DNA of 64,000 bases, taken from contig NZ_CP107945.1 of assembly GCF_036057275.1 (NCBI RefSeq), forward strand, positions 6,262,001 to 6,326,000, in the 5' to 3' direction. The notes below the pieces were generated by a model. The model did no database searches. It was not told where the DNA came from and saw nothing but the letters and a program-made list of their open reading frames with translations. Shown here piece by piece: positions 25,697 through 34,777 of this stretch. A program made the translations under genes and the position numbers. Numbering within the stretch: position 1 is the stretch's first letter; every line of letters starts with the position of its first letter. Source of the stretch: Streptomyces sp. NBC_00390. GTDB lineage: Bacteria; Actinomycetota; Actinomycetes; Streptomycetales; Streptomycetaceae.

Positions 25697-26638
25697 GTGA
25701 GTGTAATTCCCGAGGTCCGCACCCTGCCCGTACCCGACGGCCTGGAGGGCGAGCGTGTGGACGCCGCCATCTCCCGGATGTTCGGGTTCTCCCGTACGAA
25801 GGCGGCCGAGCTTGCCGCTGCCGGAAAGGTGCAGGTCGACGGCTCGGTCGTCGGCAAGTCCGAACGGGTGCGCGGTGGTGCCTGGCTCGAGGTGGAGATG
25901 CCGCAGGCGCCCGCGCCGGTGCAGATCGTGGCCGAGCCGGTCGAGGGCATGGAGATCGTGCACGACGACGACGACATCGTCGTGATCGCCAAGCCGGTCG
26001 GCGTGGCCGCGCACCCCAGCCCTGGCTGGAGCGGGACCACGGTGATCGGGGGGCTCGCGGCCGCCGGATACCGCATCTCGACGTCCGGTGCGGCCGAGCG
26101 GCAGGGCATCGTCCACCGCCTGGACGTGGGCACCTCCGGGCTGATGGTGGTCGCCAAGTCGGAGCGGGCCTACACGCTGCTGAAGCAGCAGTTCCGGGAC
26201 CGCACGGTCGACAAGCGCTACCACGCGCTGGTGCAGGGGCACCCGGACCCGCTGAGCGGGACGATCGACGCCCCCATCGGCCGCCACCCCCAGCACGACT
26301 ACAAGTGGGCCGTGACGGCCGAGGGCAAGCCGTCCGTCACGCACTACGACCTGATCGAGGCGTTCCGGGCGGCGTCCCTGCTGGACATCAAGCTGGAGAC
26401 CGGGCGCACGCACCAGATCCGGGTGCACATGGCCGCGCACCGTCACCCCTGTGTGGGTGACACGACGTACGGTGCCGACCCCACCATGGCCAAGCGGCTG
26501 GGGCTGACCCGGCAATGGCTGCACGCGGTGCGGCTGGGCTTCGAGCACCCCTCGGACGGCCAGTGGGTCGAGTTCGGGAGCAGCTACCCGGACGATCTGC
26601 AGCAGGCTCTGGACAAGATCGCGGCGGAGAGCGCGTGA
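25697..26638 (+). CDS. rluD: RluA-family 23S rRNA pseudouridine synthase (RluD-like)
   Basis: Converts specific uridines in large-subunit rRNA to pseudouridine; 313 residues. An N-terminal S4 RNA-binding domain (GERVDAAISRMFGFSRTKAAELAAAGKVQVDG) is followed by the catalytic domain with GIVHRLDVGTSGLMVVAKS, whose Asp is the nucleophile, and LETGRTHQIRVHMAAHRHPCVGD. GTG start 17 nt after lspA. The stop overlaps the acetyltransferase start (GTGA). The RluD assignment rather than another RluA paralogue rests mainly on the lspA context. Confidence 0.92.
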   Translation: MSVIPEVRTLPVPDGLEGERVDAAISRMFGFSRTKAAELAAAGKVQVDGSVVGKSERVRGGAWLEVEMPQAPAPVQIVAEPVEGMEIVHDDDDIVVIAKPVGVAAHPSPGWSGTTVIGGLAAAGYRISTSGAAERQGIVHRLDVGTSGLMVVAKSERAYTLLKQQFRDRTVDKRYHALVQGHPDPLSGTIDAPIGRHPQHDYKWAVTAEGKPSVTHYDLIEAFRAASLLDIKLETGRTHQIRVHMAAHRHPCVGDTTYGADPTMAKRLGLTRQWLHAVRLGFEHPSDGQWVEFGSSYPDDLQQALDKIAAESA

Positions 26639-27105
26639 GCGGTGTCGTGGTGCGGGTGGCGACCGGCCCGGCCGACCGGGAGGCGTGCTTCTCGGTCCGC
26701 AAGGAAGTCTTCGTCGCCGAGCAGAACGTGCCGCAGGAGATCGAGTACGACGCCTATGACGCGCCGGACGCGGACACCGTCCATGTCCTGGCCGTAGGGC
26801 CCGACGGCCCGCTGGGCACCGGTCGGCTGCTGCACGGACCGGCCGCGGCCGGCAAGACCGGCGGCGACGCCTCGGTCGGCTCACTCGGCCGCCTCGCGGT
26901 GACCCGGGCGGCCCGTGGCCTCGGTATCGGCGCGGCGCTGGTACGGGCGATCGAGGACGCGGCCCGGGAGCGTGGCCTGGCGGCGGTGGACCTGCACGCG
27001 CAGACGCAAGCGACGGGCTTCTACGAGCGGCTGGGGTACGTCGCGTACGGGGACGAGTTCCTGGACGCCGGGATCGCGCATCTGGCGATGCGGCGCGAGC
27101 TGTAG
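26635..27105 (+). CDS. GNAT family N-acetyltransferase
   Basis: 156-residue acetyl-CoA-dependent transferase. The family core is clear: RKEVFVAEQNVPQEIEYDAYD at the N-terminus, the acetyl-CoA loop LAVTRAARGLGIGAALVRAIED and the C-terminal HAQTQATGFYERLGYVAYGDEFLDAGIAHLAM. This resembles the ElaA/YjcF type. The substrate is unknown. Its GTG overlaps the rluD stop, so it is the last gene of an lspA-rluD-GNAT unit. Confidence 0.88.
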   Translation: MSGVVVRVATGPADREACFSVRKEVFVAEQNVPQEIEYDAYDAPDADTVHVLAVGPDGPLGTGRLLHGPAAAGKTGGDASVGSLGRLAVTRAARGLGIGAALVRAIEDAARERGLAAVDLHAQTQATGFYERLGYVAYGDEFLDAGIAHLAMRREL

Positions 27106-27146
27106 AGCCTTCCTTCGGATCCTGCGGGCCGCGGCGGCTCACCCCG

Positions 27147-27695
27147 TCACTCCACGCTGACGTGGATACCCAGCAGTGTGGAGCGGCCGGTGTGCTCCTG
27201 CACCGTGACGGTGATGGCTCCGGGCCAGTTCAGCTTCGGAAGAAGGACGGTCTCGAGCTTGGCCGCCCCGGCGGGCTCCGGCGGCTCGTAGAACAGCGAG
27301 AACGTGCCGAGCGGGGCGAGCAGGTTCCGTACCAGGCTCAGCTCACGGGCTGCCGCGCTCATCCAGAAGACGTTGACGTTGACCGCGAAGATCTTGTCGT
27401 AGCGCTCGGGGCCCTGCGGCAGCTCGACGAGAGCGGTGTGCCGCAGCTCGGCCCGCCCGGCGGCGAGATGAGCGCCGTTGCGCTGGCGGGCGCCCGCGAC
27501 GGCATGGGCCGAGCGGTCGATCGCGGTGATGCTGCCCGTGACGAGGCGTTCGGCCACCAGCGCGACGGCGACACCGCGGCCGCAGCCGATCTCCAGCACA
27601 CGGTCGGTCGGCCGGACGGCCAGTTGCTCGACCGCCCAGGCGAGACGTTTCGGCGTTGAGATCACGAATCCGACGTTAGCGACCCCCGACCGCAT
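27147..27695 (-). CDS. Class I SAM-dependent methyltransferase
   Basis: 182-residue small-molecule-type methyltransferase. The SAM loop VLEIGCGRGVAVALVAERL and the following acidic residue in ITAIDRS are clear, and the later FAVNVNVFW strand corresponds to motif IV. No substrate-specific domain is present. ATG 27695 follows GGGGAG; GTG 27665 is an alternative start. Convergent with the acetyltransferase. Function beyond methyl transfer cannot be named. Confidence 0.82.
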   Translation of the reverse strand: MRSGVANVGFVISTPKRLAWAVEQLAVRPTDRVLEIGCGRGVAVALVAERLVTGSITAIDRSAHAVAGARQRNGAHLAAGRAELRHTALVELPQGPERYDKIFAVNVNVFWMSAAARELSLVRNLLAPLGTFSLFYEPPEPAGAAKLETVLLPKLNWPGAITVTVQEHTGRSTLLGIHVSVE

Positions 27696-27791
27696 CCGCT
27701 CGCTCCCCGCAGCCGGCACCACCACCCCCGCCTGACCACGACGGCCCTGCACGCACGGCCGGCACCGAGGGCCCTGGGTAGGATCCGAGCC

Positions 27792-28538
27792 ATGGCGCGC
27801 ACCGTTGTGATCAGTGGTGGGGGGACCGGGATCGGGTTCGCGGCGGCGGAGGCGTTCGCCGCGGACGGGGAGCAGGTCGTGCTGCTCGGCCGGCGCGGGA
27901 CGGTCCTTGCGCGGGCCGCCGGGCGGCTGCCCGGCGCCGGTCACTGCGCGGCGGATCTCAGCGAGCCCGGGGACGTCAGGCGGGCCGCGGAGTTCATCGA
28001 GCGGGAGTACGGCGCGGTCGACGTGCTGGTGCACAGCGCGGGCGGCAACGGCACACTCGAGGAACGCCCCGCGCACCTGGATCCGCTGGACGCCGTCGCC
28101 CACGACTGGGCCGTCAACTTCAAGCTCAACACCCTCACCGCCGCGCTGCTCACCGAGGCCCTCCAGGACCATCTGGCGACCCCCGGCGGCCGGGTGCTGT
28201 TCGTCGGGTCGATCGCCGCGTACCGGGGCTCCGGCCCGGCTCCGTACGCCGCCGCGAAGGCCGCCCTGCATCCGTACGCCTTCCAGCTGGCCCGCCGGCT
28301 CGGGCCGCGCGGCATCACCGTGAACGTGGTGGCGCCCGGCTACATCGAGGAGACGGACTTCTTCGGCGGGCCGTTCCCCGAGGAGCGGCGCGCCGAGCTC
28401 ATCGCGGAGACCTGCACCGGGCGGGTCGGCCACCCAGGGGATGTCGCCCAGACGCTGCGCTGGCTCGCCTCACCCGCCGCCGCCCACATCACTGCGCAGG
28501 TCATCCAGGTGAACGGCGGCGCGGAACGCGGCCATTGA
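27792..28538 (+). CDS. Short-chain dehydrogenase/reductase
   Basis: NAD(P)-dependent classical SDR, 248 residues. It has the cofactor motif SGGGTGIGFAAAEAF and a catalytic YxxxK with Tyr152 and Lys156 in PYAAAKAAL. The C-terminal PGYIEETDFFGG to ITAQVIQVNGG is typical of the FabG-like group. Arg in LLGRRG after the second strand suggests NADP preference. Divergent from the methyltransferase. The substrate is unknown. Confidence 0.9.
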   Translation: MARTVVISGGGTGIGFAAAEAFAADGEQVVLLGRRGTVLARAAGRLPGAGHCAADLSEPGDVRRAAEFIEREYGAVDVLVHSAGGNGTLEERPAHLDPLDAVAHDWAVNFKLNTLTAALLTEALQDHLATPGGRVLFVGSIAAYRGSGPAPYAAAKAALHPYAFQLARRLGPRGITVNVVAPGYIEETDFFGGPFPEERRAELIAETCTGRVGHPGDVAQTLRWLASPAAAHITAQVIQVNGGAERGH

Positions 28539-28566
28539 GCCTCCGGGGGCCCGCCCGGACAGTCCC

Positions 28567-29658
28567 CTAGCCGCGGCCGGTCCGCGCCGAAGGCTCGTCG
28601 GCCAGGGCGGGCCGGCGGGGCGGCGGCAGCGCCTGCGACGTGGCGATCCGCGGCAGCGCGTACGGATGGTGGTCGCAGATCCAGGCGATCATCTGCTCGC
28701 GCACCACGCACCGTACCGTCCAGATGTCGTCGGAGTCCTTTGCGGTGACCACCGCCCGGACCTCCAGGGTGCTGGGTGTGGTGTCCGTGACGGCGAGGGA
28801 CCAGTCGCGGCCGTCCCAGGCGGGGCACTCCCGCAGGATGTCCTGGAGCTTCTCCCGCATCTCGGGAACGGGTGCGGAGTGGTCCAGATGGAAGAAGACC
28901 GTGCCGGTCATCTGCACCCCGCCGCGCGACCAGTTCTCGAACGGTTTGCCGGTGAAGTACGAGACGGGCATGGTGATCCGGCGCTCGTCCCAGGTCCGTA
29001 CGGCGAGGAAGGTGAGCGTGATCTCCTCGACGGTCCCCCACTCGCCGTCCACCACCACGGTGTCACCGATGCGCACCATGTCACCGAACGCGATCTGCAG
29101 ACCCGCGAAGAGATTGCCCAGCGTCGACTGGGCCGCGATACCGGCGACGATGCCGAGCACACCGGCCGACGCCAGCATCGAGGCACCGACCGTACGCATG
29201 GCGGGGAACGACAGCAGCATCGCCGCGACCGCGACCACCCCCGCCACCGCGATGACGACCCGTTGGATCAGCGTCACCTGGGTCCGCACCCGGCGGAGCC
29301 GGGCCGGGTCACGGGTCGCGGTGGCGTAGCGCGCGTAGGTCGACTCGACGACGGCCGTGGCGATCCGTACGACCAGCCAGGCCGAGGCCCCGATCAGCAC
29401 GAGCGTGAGCACCTGCCCGGAGCCCCACCGGTGCTCCTGGACGAACCGGATCTGCGCCTGCGGGAACGTAGCTCTGAGCAGGGCCGCGCCGAGCGCGAAC
29501 TGGAGCGGGACCCGGCAGCGGCGCAGCAGACCCCACAGCGGTGTCTCGCTGTGCCGGGCATCGGCCCGGCGCAGCAGCAGGTCGGTCAGCCATCCCACGA
29601 ACAGCGTGAGCACGACCGAGCCGCCGATGACCAACAACGGACGCAGCACGTTCTCCAT
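28567..29658 (-). CDS. Mechanosensitive ion channel, MscS family
   Basis: 363 residues with at least three N-terminal hydrophobic segments (LLVIGGSVVLTLFVGWL; VLTLVLIGASAWLVVRIAT; VVIAVAGVVAVAAMLLS). The pore-lining helix and beta domain follow (SMLASAGVLGIVAGIAAQSTLGNLFAGLQIAFGDMVRIGDTVVVDGEWGTVEEITLTFLAVRTWDERRI is given here only as the region of residues ~150-225). Confidence 0.93.
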   Translation of the reverse strand: MENVLRPLLVIGGSVVLTLFVGWLTDLLLRRADARHSETPLWGLLRRCRVPLQFALGAALLRATFPQAQIRFVQEHRWGSGQVLTLVLIGASAWLVVRIATAVVESTYARYATATRDPARLRRVRTQVTLIQRVVIAVAGVVAVAAMLLSFPAMRTVGASMLASAGVLGIVAGIAAQSTLGNLFAGLQIAFGDMVRIGDTVVVDGEWGTVEEITLTFLAVRTWDERRITMPVSYFTGKPFENWSRGGVQMTGTVFFHLDHSAPVPEMREKLQDILRECPAWDGRDWSLAVTDTTPSTLEVRAVVTAKDSDDIWTVRCVVREQMIAWICDHHPYALPRIATSQALPPPRRPALADEPSARTGRG

Positions 29659-29681
29659 GCCTACGAACGTAACCTGACCGC

Positions 29682-30260
29682 ATGGACATCATGCTTTTCC
29701 ATTCGACATATGGTCTGCGTCCGGCCGTGGAGGCGGCCGCCCAGCGCTTTCGGGCCGCAGGTCACGAGGTGTGGACGCCCGATCTGTTCGACGGCCGGGT
29801 CTTCGACGACCTCGAGGAGTCCCGTGCGTTCAGGGAGGAGACCGGCCACGAAGAGCTGCTGAAGCGGGCGATCCTGGCGGCCGCTCCGCTCTCCGAGCGC
29901 GGCCTCGTCTACGCGGGCTTCTCGCTCGGCGCGGCCATCGCGCAGAACCTGGCGTTCGGCGACGAGAAGGCCCGCGGACTGCTACTGCTGCACGGCACGT
30001 CCGACATCGCGGACGACGCGTCGGTCGACGAGCTGCCGGTGCAGCTGCATGTCGCCGACCCGGACCCGTTCGAGCCGCATGACTGGCTGACGGCCTGGTA
30101 TCTCCAGATGGGGAAGGCCGGAGCGGACGTCGAGGTCCACCGCTACCCGGGCGCTGGGCACCTGTACACCGACCCGGATCTGTCGGACTACGACGAGGAC
30201 GCCGCCGAGCAGACCTGGCGGGTGGCGCTCGGCTTCCTGGATTCGCTCGGGGAGCGCTAG
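29682..30260 (+). CDS. Dienelactone hydrolase family protein
   Basis: Alpha/beta hydrolase of 192 residues. The nucleophile elbow is GFSLGA with Ser81 where classical dienelactone hydrolases have Cys. An acid in HVADPDPFE and the histidine in GAGHLYTD complete the likely triad. Members act on varied esters, so the substrate is unknown. The stop TAG shares bases with the stop of the convergent kinase gene: the palindrome CTAG at 30257-30260 ends both genes. Confidence 0.88.
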   Translation: MDIMLFHSTYGLRPAVEAAAQRFRAAGHEVWTPDLFDGRVFDDLEESRAFREETGHEELLKRAILAAAPLSERGLVYAGFSLGAAIAQNLAFGDEKARGLLLLHGTSDIADDASVDELPVQLHVADPDPFEPHDWLTAWYLQMGKAGADVEVHRYPGAGHLYTDPDLSDYDEDAAEQTWRVALGFLDSLGER

Positions 30261-31792
30261 GAACGGGTGCAGCGGCCGCTCGGGGCCGCGGCGGGCGGGC
30301 GGCACTGCAGGGTGAGGTCGGCCGAACTCGTGCTCAGATAGCGGCCGATGCAGGTGTTCGCGGAGGTCCGGCCGCGCTCCGCACAGAAGGTGAGCGCCGC
30401 CCGGCCGTCCGTGAACGGGCCCGGTGCGTAGATCACCCAGAAGCCCGCACGCAGAGAGGCGTAGTCGCCGCTGCGTACGTACACGGCCTCAGGGACGGTC
30501 TCGCGGACTTCGGCGAGCCTGCGGTCCCGCGCGGCGGTGCCCGAGCCCACCGGTTCGGAGAAGAGCTGGGCGATCCACTGTCCGGAGGGCGGCGGCGGTT
30601 CGGTGCTGGGCGTGGGCGTGGGGCTCGGGCTCGGCGTCGGAGTGGGTGTCGGAGTGGGCGTGGCCGTCGGGGTCGGGGTGGAGCTCTTGGGCGTACTCGG
30701 CCCAGAAGTGGGCGGAGCCGTACTGCCCTTGCCGCCGGCGGTGCCGCCCGAGGTGTTCCGTCCGGAATCGCGCAGCGCGAACACGAGCGCGGTGGCGGCG
30801 GTGACGGCGACCGCCACCGCGATCACGGCCACCACCACGGAGGTGCGGCCCGGCTGCCGTTCCGGTGTCCGGGGCGGCAGCGGCGGTTGGGGAACGGTGG
30901 GGCGGGGGCTGTCCAGCAGGGTCGGGACGGGCGGTACGGGCCCTGGCGGCACCGGCGCCGTCATCGTCGGCTGCGCCCAGTGAGGGGTTGCCCCGGACTC
31001 CGCCTGTGCCAGCATCGCCTCCAGTCGGCCCGCGTCCGGCCGCGCCGCCGGATCCCGCACAAGCACCGCCTGCAACACCGGTGCAAGCGGCCCTGACCGG
31101 ACGGGCGGTGGTACCGGTTCGTCGAGCACGGCCGCCAGCGTGGCCAGCGTGGTCCCCCGGCGCAGCGGGCTGACACCTTCCACGCACACGTACATGACCA
31201 GTGCCAGCGACCACAGGTCGGAGGCCGGGTCGTCGTCGCTGCCGCGGACGCGTTCCGGGGCGATGTACTCGGGCGAGCCGATCAGCTCGCCGGTGGCGGT
31301 GAGTGAGGCCGAGCCCTGGAGCGCCGCGATCCCGAAGTCGGTGAGGACGGCGCTGCCGTCGGCGCGCAGCAGGACGTTGGCGGGCTTCACGTCCCGGTGC
31401 TGGATGCCCGCGGTGTGTGCCGCGCGGAGGGCCGAGAGCACCTGGCGGCCGATCCGCGCAGCCTCCGCCGGGGCCAGTGGGCCGTCGGCGAGCCGGTCCT
31501 GGAGGGTCGTGCCCTCCACCAGCTCCATCACGATCCACGGATGGGGTTCTGCGTCGGCGATGTGATGGATCGTCACCACATGCGGGTGGCTGAGCCGCGC
31601 GAGCGCCCGGGCCTCACGGAGCACGCGCTCGCGTACGGCACCGGACGCTCCGGCGTCGGATCTCACTGCCTTGAGGGCGACTTCGCGGTGGAGCACGGTG
31701 TCGCGAGCCCGCCACACCGTGCCCATTCCTCCGCTGCCGAGCCGCTGGATCAGCTCGAACCGCCCGTCGATCACGTCCCCCGGCGCATGCAT
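30257..31792 (-). CDS. Membrane Ser/Thr protein kinase (Pkn/Hanks type) with extracellular domain
   Basis: 511 residues. The kinase domain (about 11-265) has the glycine loop GSGGMG, ATP lysine Lys41, catalytic HRDVKPANVLL (Asp134), DFG at 152-154 and the APE motif, so it should be active. A Pro-rich juxtamembrane stretch precedes one transmembrane helix (about 317-341). Outside lies a Thr/Pro repeat linker (about 342-403), then a domain of about 95 residues (WIAQLFSEPV to LTLQCRPP) with three Cys and a SPOR-like look. It has no PASTA repeats, so the external signal is not the usual muropeptide type. Adjacent genes do not show its targets. Confidence 0.92.
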   Translation of the reverse strand: MHAPGDVIDGRFELIQRLGSGGMGTVWRARDTVLHREVALKAVRSDAGASGAVRERVLREARALARLSHPHVVTIHHIADAEPHPWIVMELVEGTTLQDRLADGPLAPAEAARIGRQVLSALRAAHTAGIQHRDVKPANVLLRADGSAVLTDFGIAALQGSASLTATGELIGSPEYIAPERVRGSDDDPASDLWSLALVMYVCVEGVSPLRRGTTLATLAAVLDEPVPPPVRSGPLAPVLQAVLVRDPAARPDAGRLEAMLAQAESGATPHWAQPTMTAPVPPGPVPPVPTLLDSPRPTVPQPPLPPRTPERQPGRTSVVVAVIAVAVAVTAATALVFALRDSGRNTSGGTAGGKGSTAPPTSGPSTPKSSTPTPTATPTPTPTPTPSPSPTPTPSTEPPPPSGQWIAQLFSEPVGSGTAARDRRLAEVRETVPEAVYVRSGDYASLRAGFWVIYAPGPFTDGRAALTFCAERGRTSANTCIGRYLSTSSADLTLQCRPPAAAPSGRCTRS

Positions 31793-31817
31793 GGCGCCAG
31801 GGTAGGGGACGGACTTG

Positions 31818-32810
31818 TCAGCCCGCGCGGTATGCGGACCAGTGGTCCTTCATCCGCTGCACCTGACCAGCCGTGAACTGGTACATGCACGCGTCGTACG
31901 TGTAGTCCATGAAGTTGTGGATCGGGTCCACACCGGTCTTGTTGGTGCAGGTGTCACGGCCGGTCGGGCAGGCGTAGGCCGCGCTCTTCTCGGCGGGGGT
32001 GTCGGTGACGTAGTCGCCGTTGCCGTTGCAGCCGCCCTGGAAGGTGTGGTAAAGCCCCAGCCAGTGGCCGACCTCGTGGGTGGCGGTGTCACCCTCGTCG
32101 TAGTTGGTCGCGGAGCCGCCGGGCAGCGAGGTGTCGAGGACCACCACACCGTCCATGGACGGGCTGGAATTGTACGAGGACGGGAAGGTCGCCCAGCCGA
32201 GCAGGCCACCGCCGAGGTTGGCGGTGTAGAAGTTCAGCGCGCCGGCGCCGCCCTTGCGCAGCGTGGACTTCATGTTCTTCTCCGCGGTGGAACCGGAGCT
32301 GAGGTTGTACCAGGTCGCGTTGTCCGTGTAGTCCGTACCGGCCAGCGTGAACCGGAAGCCCGAGTCGGTGTTGCCGGTGCCCTGGCCGCCGTAGGCAGCG
32401 TTGAGGACCGCGAGCTGGTTGTTGATCTGGGTGGCGGTGAGCTTGCCGGTCGTGCCGCTGTGGATGACGTGGAAGTAGACCGGGATGCTGGTCGTGGCGG
32501 TGGCGGAGAAGCCGCGGCTGCTGCTGCGGGCGGACCCGAGTCTCTTCTTCAGGTCCGCGTCCATGGCCTTGGCCTTGGCCTCGGTGACCTCGTTGGGCTC
32601 ATGGGCGTGGGCGGATCCGGGGCGCTTCTCACGGGCGGTGGCGCTCGCGGTGCCCTTGGCGCAGTCCTCGGCGGTGGAGGCGACGGGTGCCTTGGCAACG
32701 GCGACGCTGCCGGTGGTGGAGAGAGGGGCAATGACCAGGGTTCCGGCCATGATTGCCGTACCGAGTGCGCGGTGACGCAAACGGGGGGATATACGGGCAA
32801 GAGCACGCAT
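31818..32810 (-). CDS. Secreted zinc metalloprotease, M43 (pappalysin/ulilysin-like)
   Basis: 330 residues with a Sec-type signal (Arg-rich start, then LGTAIMAGTLVIAPLS) and a propeptide region up to about residue 100. The zinc site HEVGHWLGLYH is at 245-255, the extended metzincin motif. The Met-turn region follows as HNFMDYTYDACM near 298-309. Several cysteines in the catalytic domain probably form disulfides outside the cell. Usual role is extracellular protein degradation. An inverted repeat in the upstream gap may be an operator. Confidence 0.92.
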   Translation of the reverse strand: MRALARISPRLRHRALGTAIMAGTLVIAPLSTTGSVAVAKAPVASTAEDCAKGTASATAREKRPGSAHAHEPNEVTEAKAKAMDADLKKRLGSARSSSRGFSATATTSIPVYFHVIHSGTTGKLTATQINNQLAVLNAAYGGQGTGNTDSGFRFTLAGTDYTDNATWYNLSSGSTAEKNMKSTLRKGGAGALNFYTANLGGGLLGWATFPSSYNSSPSMDGVVVLDTSLPGGSATNYDEGDTATHEVGHWLGLYHTFQGGCNGNGDYVTDTPAEKSAAYACPTGRDTCTNKTGVDPIHNFMDYTYDACMYQFTAGQVQRMKDHWSAYRAG

Positions 32811-32883
32811 CGTGTCTCCTCGCGGGGGGTTGTGAGGGGGCCTTTACTGGCCACCGCGGGGAGATTACGGGTGCATGTCAGAT

Positions 32884-32903
32884 CTTGATGAGAATCGATC
32901 AAG
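32884..32903. promoter_or_regulatory. Inverted repeat CTTGAT-N8-ATCAAG upstream of the metalloprotease
   Basis: A perfect 6 bp inverted repeat lies 74 bp before the protease start, in an AT-rich patch of otherwise GC-rich DNA. TTGATT on the minus strand (32912-32907) could be a -35. Such dyads are typical of dimeric regulators; the regulator is not identifiable here. Confidence 0.35.
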
Positions 32904-32995
32904 CCCAATCAATCTTCGATGAATTGCGGACATGGGGGAGAAAAGCTTCGGCCATGCGCAGGGGCTGAAATCAGCCTGTAACGAAGGGGGATACG

Positions 32996-33045
32996 ACGAC
33001 GGGTGGTGTGTCCGCATTAGGGCTGCGGAAAACACCACCCGTCGT
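32996..33045 (-). terminator. Long hairpin terminator downstream of phoD
   Basis: ACGACGGGTGGTGT (32996-33009) pairs perfectly with ACACCACCCGTCGT (33032-33045). An inner stem TCCGCA/TGCGGA (33011-33016 and 33024-33029) extends it. It lies 50 bp past the phoD stop. Confidence 0.8.
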
Positions 33046-33094
33046 GGCGATGTGATCGTGCGTTAACAGTGCGTCGAGTGGCTGAAAATCGCCG

Positions 33095-34747
33095 TCAGAG
33101 CACCGGCTGGTTCACGCGCTCGACCTTCTGCGTTCCGTTCAGCGTGCGGTAGGAGCGCGCCCACTTGGTGGTCGCGCCGCTCTGCGTCCGGTCGGAGAGG
33201 ACGTAGTAGTCCATCTGCGAGCGCTCGGCCGTGACATCGAGAACGCCATAGCCGTGGCTGTCCATGTCCAGCCACTTCACATGGCGGTTGGCGGCCTTGA
33301 TCGCGGTGGAGGCGACCAGCGAGACGGTGCCCGGCGCGACATGCAGGATGTCGTCCAGGTTGTCGGAGGTCACCGAGGTCACCACGAACTCGGTCGCCGC
33401 CGACTGCGACAGCGGATACGTCGCCGCCTTGACCGGAACGTCGTTCGCCCACGCCATGTGGATGTCGCCGGTGAGGAAGACGGTGTTCTTGATCCCGCGG
33501 TCCGTCAGGTGCTTCAGCAGCTCCTTCCGGTCGTCCGTGTAGCCGTCCCACTGGTCGACGTTGATGGCGAGACCCTCGGCGGGCAGCCCGAGCAGCCCGG
33601 CTATCGGACCCAGCAGATGGGCGGGGAGCGAGGCGAACGCGACCGGCGAGATCATCACCGAGGTGCCGACAAGCCGCCATGCGGTGTCCGAGGAGGCCAG
33701 TCCCGCCTTGAGCCAGTCCAGCTGCGCCCGCCCGGTGATGGTGCGTGCGGGGTCGTCCACATCGCCGTTGCCGACGCTCGACTGCTGCGACCGGAAGGAA
33801 CGCAGGTCCAGCAGATGAAGGTCGGCGAGCTTGCCGAAGCGCAGCCGGCGGTAGACCGTGCCCTCGGTCGACGCGCGCACGGGCATCCACTCGAAGTACG
33901 CCTGCCTGGCGGCAGTGGCCCGGGCCGCCCACTCGCCCTCGCTGCCCGGAGTGTGGTTCTCCGCCCCGCCCGACCAGGCGTCGTTGGCGAGTTCGTGGTC
34001 GTCCCATATCGCGATCAGCGGGTGTGCGGCGTGCAGCGCCTGCAGATCCTGGTCCGACTTGTACGTGGCGTGGCGCAGCCGGTAGTCGGCCAGGCTGACG
34101 ATCTCGTGGCGCGGCTCGTGCTGCCGTACGACGTACTTCTCGGCCGGGTAGCTGCCGGTCGAGTACTCGTAGATGTAGTCACCGAGATGCAGGATCGCGT
34201 CGAGGTCGCTGCGGGCCGCGAGATGCCGGTACGCCGAGAAGTAACCCGACTCCCAGTTGGCGCAGGAGACCACGCCGAAGCGCACCCCGGACGTGGTGGC
34301 GTCGGTGGCCGGCGCGGTGCGGGTGCGGGCGACCGGGGAGGCGGCCGAACCGGCGGTGAAGCGGAAGTAGTAGACGGTTGCCGGGCGCAGGCCCCTGACA
34401 TCCACCTTGACGGTGTGGTCGGAGGCTGCCTTCGAGGTGGCCGTGCCCCGGGCCGTGATGCGGGTGAACGCCTTGTCCTCGGCGACCTCCCACATCACTT
34501 CGGTGTCGGCGCCCTTGCCGGAGCCCGGCACGGCGTCGGGGCTCGGCGTGATGCGGGTCCACAGCAGTACGCCGTCGGGCAGCGGGTCGCCCGAGGCGGT
34601 GCCGTGAAGGAACGCGGGTCCCTGGTCGGCCGCCGAAGCGACGGATCCGGAGGTGGCGGCCGCGATGACGGGTGCGGCTACAGCGGTGGCGGCCGCGGCC
34701 TTGACGACCGTGCGGCGGCTCGGAGTTGGGGAAAATCGACTGGTCAC
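33095..34747 (-). CDS. phoD: Alkaline phosphatase PhoD (Tat-exported phosphodiesterase/phosphomonoesterase)
   Basis: 550 residues. A Tat signal SRRTVVKAAAATAVAAPVIAA starts near residue 10. An Ig-like N-terminal domain (FLHGTASGDPLPDGVLLWTRI) precedes the metallophosphatase domain with metal ligands in VSCANWESGYF, LHLGDYIYEY, IWDDHELANDAW and TGDIHMAW. PhoD binds Ca/Fe and is exported folded. In Streptomyces phoD is a PhoP-controlled phosphate-starvation gene (family knowledge). Upstream there are GC-rich direct repeats, but not a clean PHO box. GTG start. Next to it lies the dyad CGATCAG-ACTA-CTGATCG at 34751-34768. Confidence 0.96.
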   Translation of the reverse strand: MTSRFSPTPSRRTVVKAAAATAVAAPVIAAATSGSVASAADQGPAFLHGTASGDPLPDGVLLWTRITPSPDAVPGSGKGADTEVMWEVAEDKAFTRITARGTATSKAASDHTVKVDVRGLRPATVYYFRFTAGSAASPVARTRTAPATDATTSGVRFGVVSCANWESGYFSAYRHLAARSDLDAILHLGDYIYEYSTGSYPAEKYVVRQHEPRHEIVSLADYRLRHATYKSDQDLQALHAAHPLIAIWDDHELANDAWSGGAENHTPGSEGEWAARATAARQAYFEWMPVRASTEGTVYRRLRFGKLADLHLLDLRSFRSQQSSVGNGDVDDPARTITGRAQLDWLKAGLASSDTAWRLVGTSVMISPVAFASLPAHLLGPIAGLLGLPAEGLAINVDQWDGYTDDRKELLKHLTDRGIKNTVFLTGDIHMAWANDVPVKAATYPLSQSAATEFVVTSVTSDNLDDILHVAPGTVSLVASTAIKAANRHVKWLDMDSHGYGVLDVTAERSQMDYYVLSDRTQSGATTKWARSYRTLNGTQKVERVNQPVL

Positions 34748-34750
34748 GGC

Positions 34751-34768
34751 CGATCAGACTACTGATCG
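34751..34768. promoter_or_regulatory. Dyad CGATCAG-N4-CTGATCG just before phoD
   Basis: A perfect 7 bp inverted repeat with a 4 bp centre begins 4 bp before the phoD GTG start, where a ribosome site would be expected. As RNA it could form a small hairpin that limits ribosome access; as DNA it could be an operator. No ribosome site is obvious otherwise. Confidence 0.4.
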
Positions 34769-34777
34769 GTACGTCGA

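Noticed and set aside
33254..34765. 503-codon plus-strand frame opposite phoD
   Set aside because: phoD has a Tat signal and full metal-binding motifs; the opposite frame has neither domain nor start signal.
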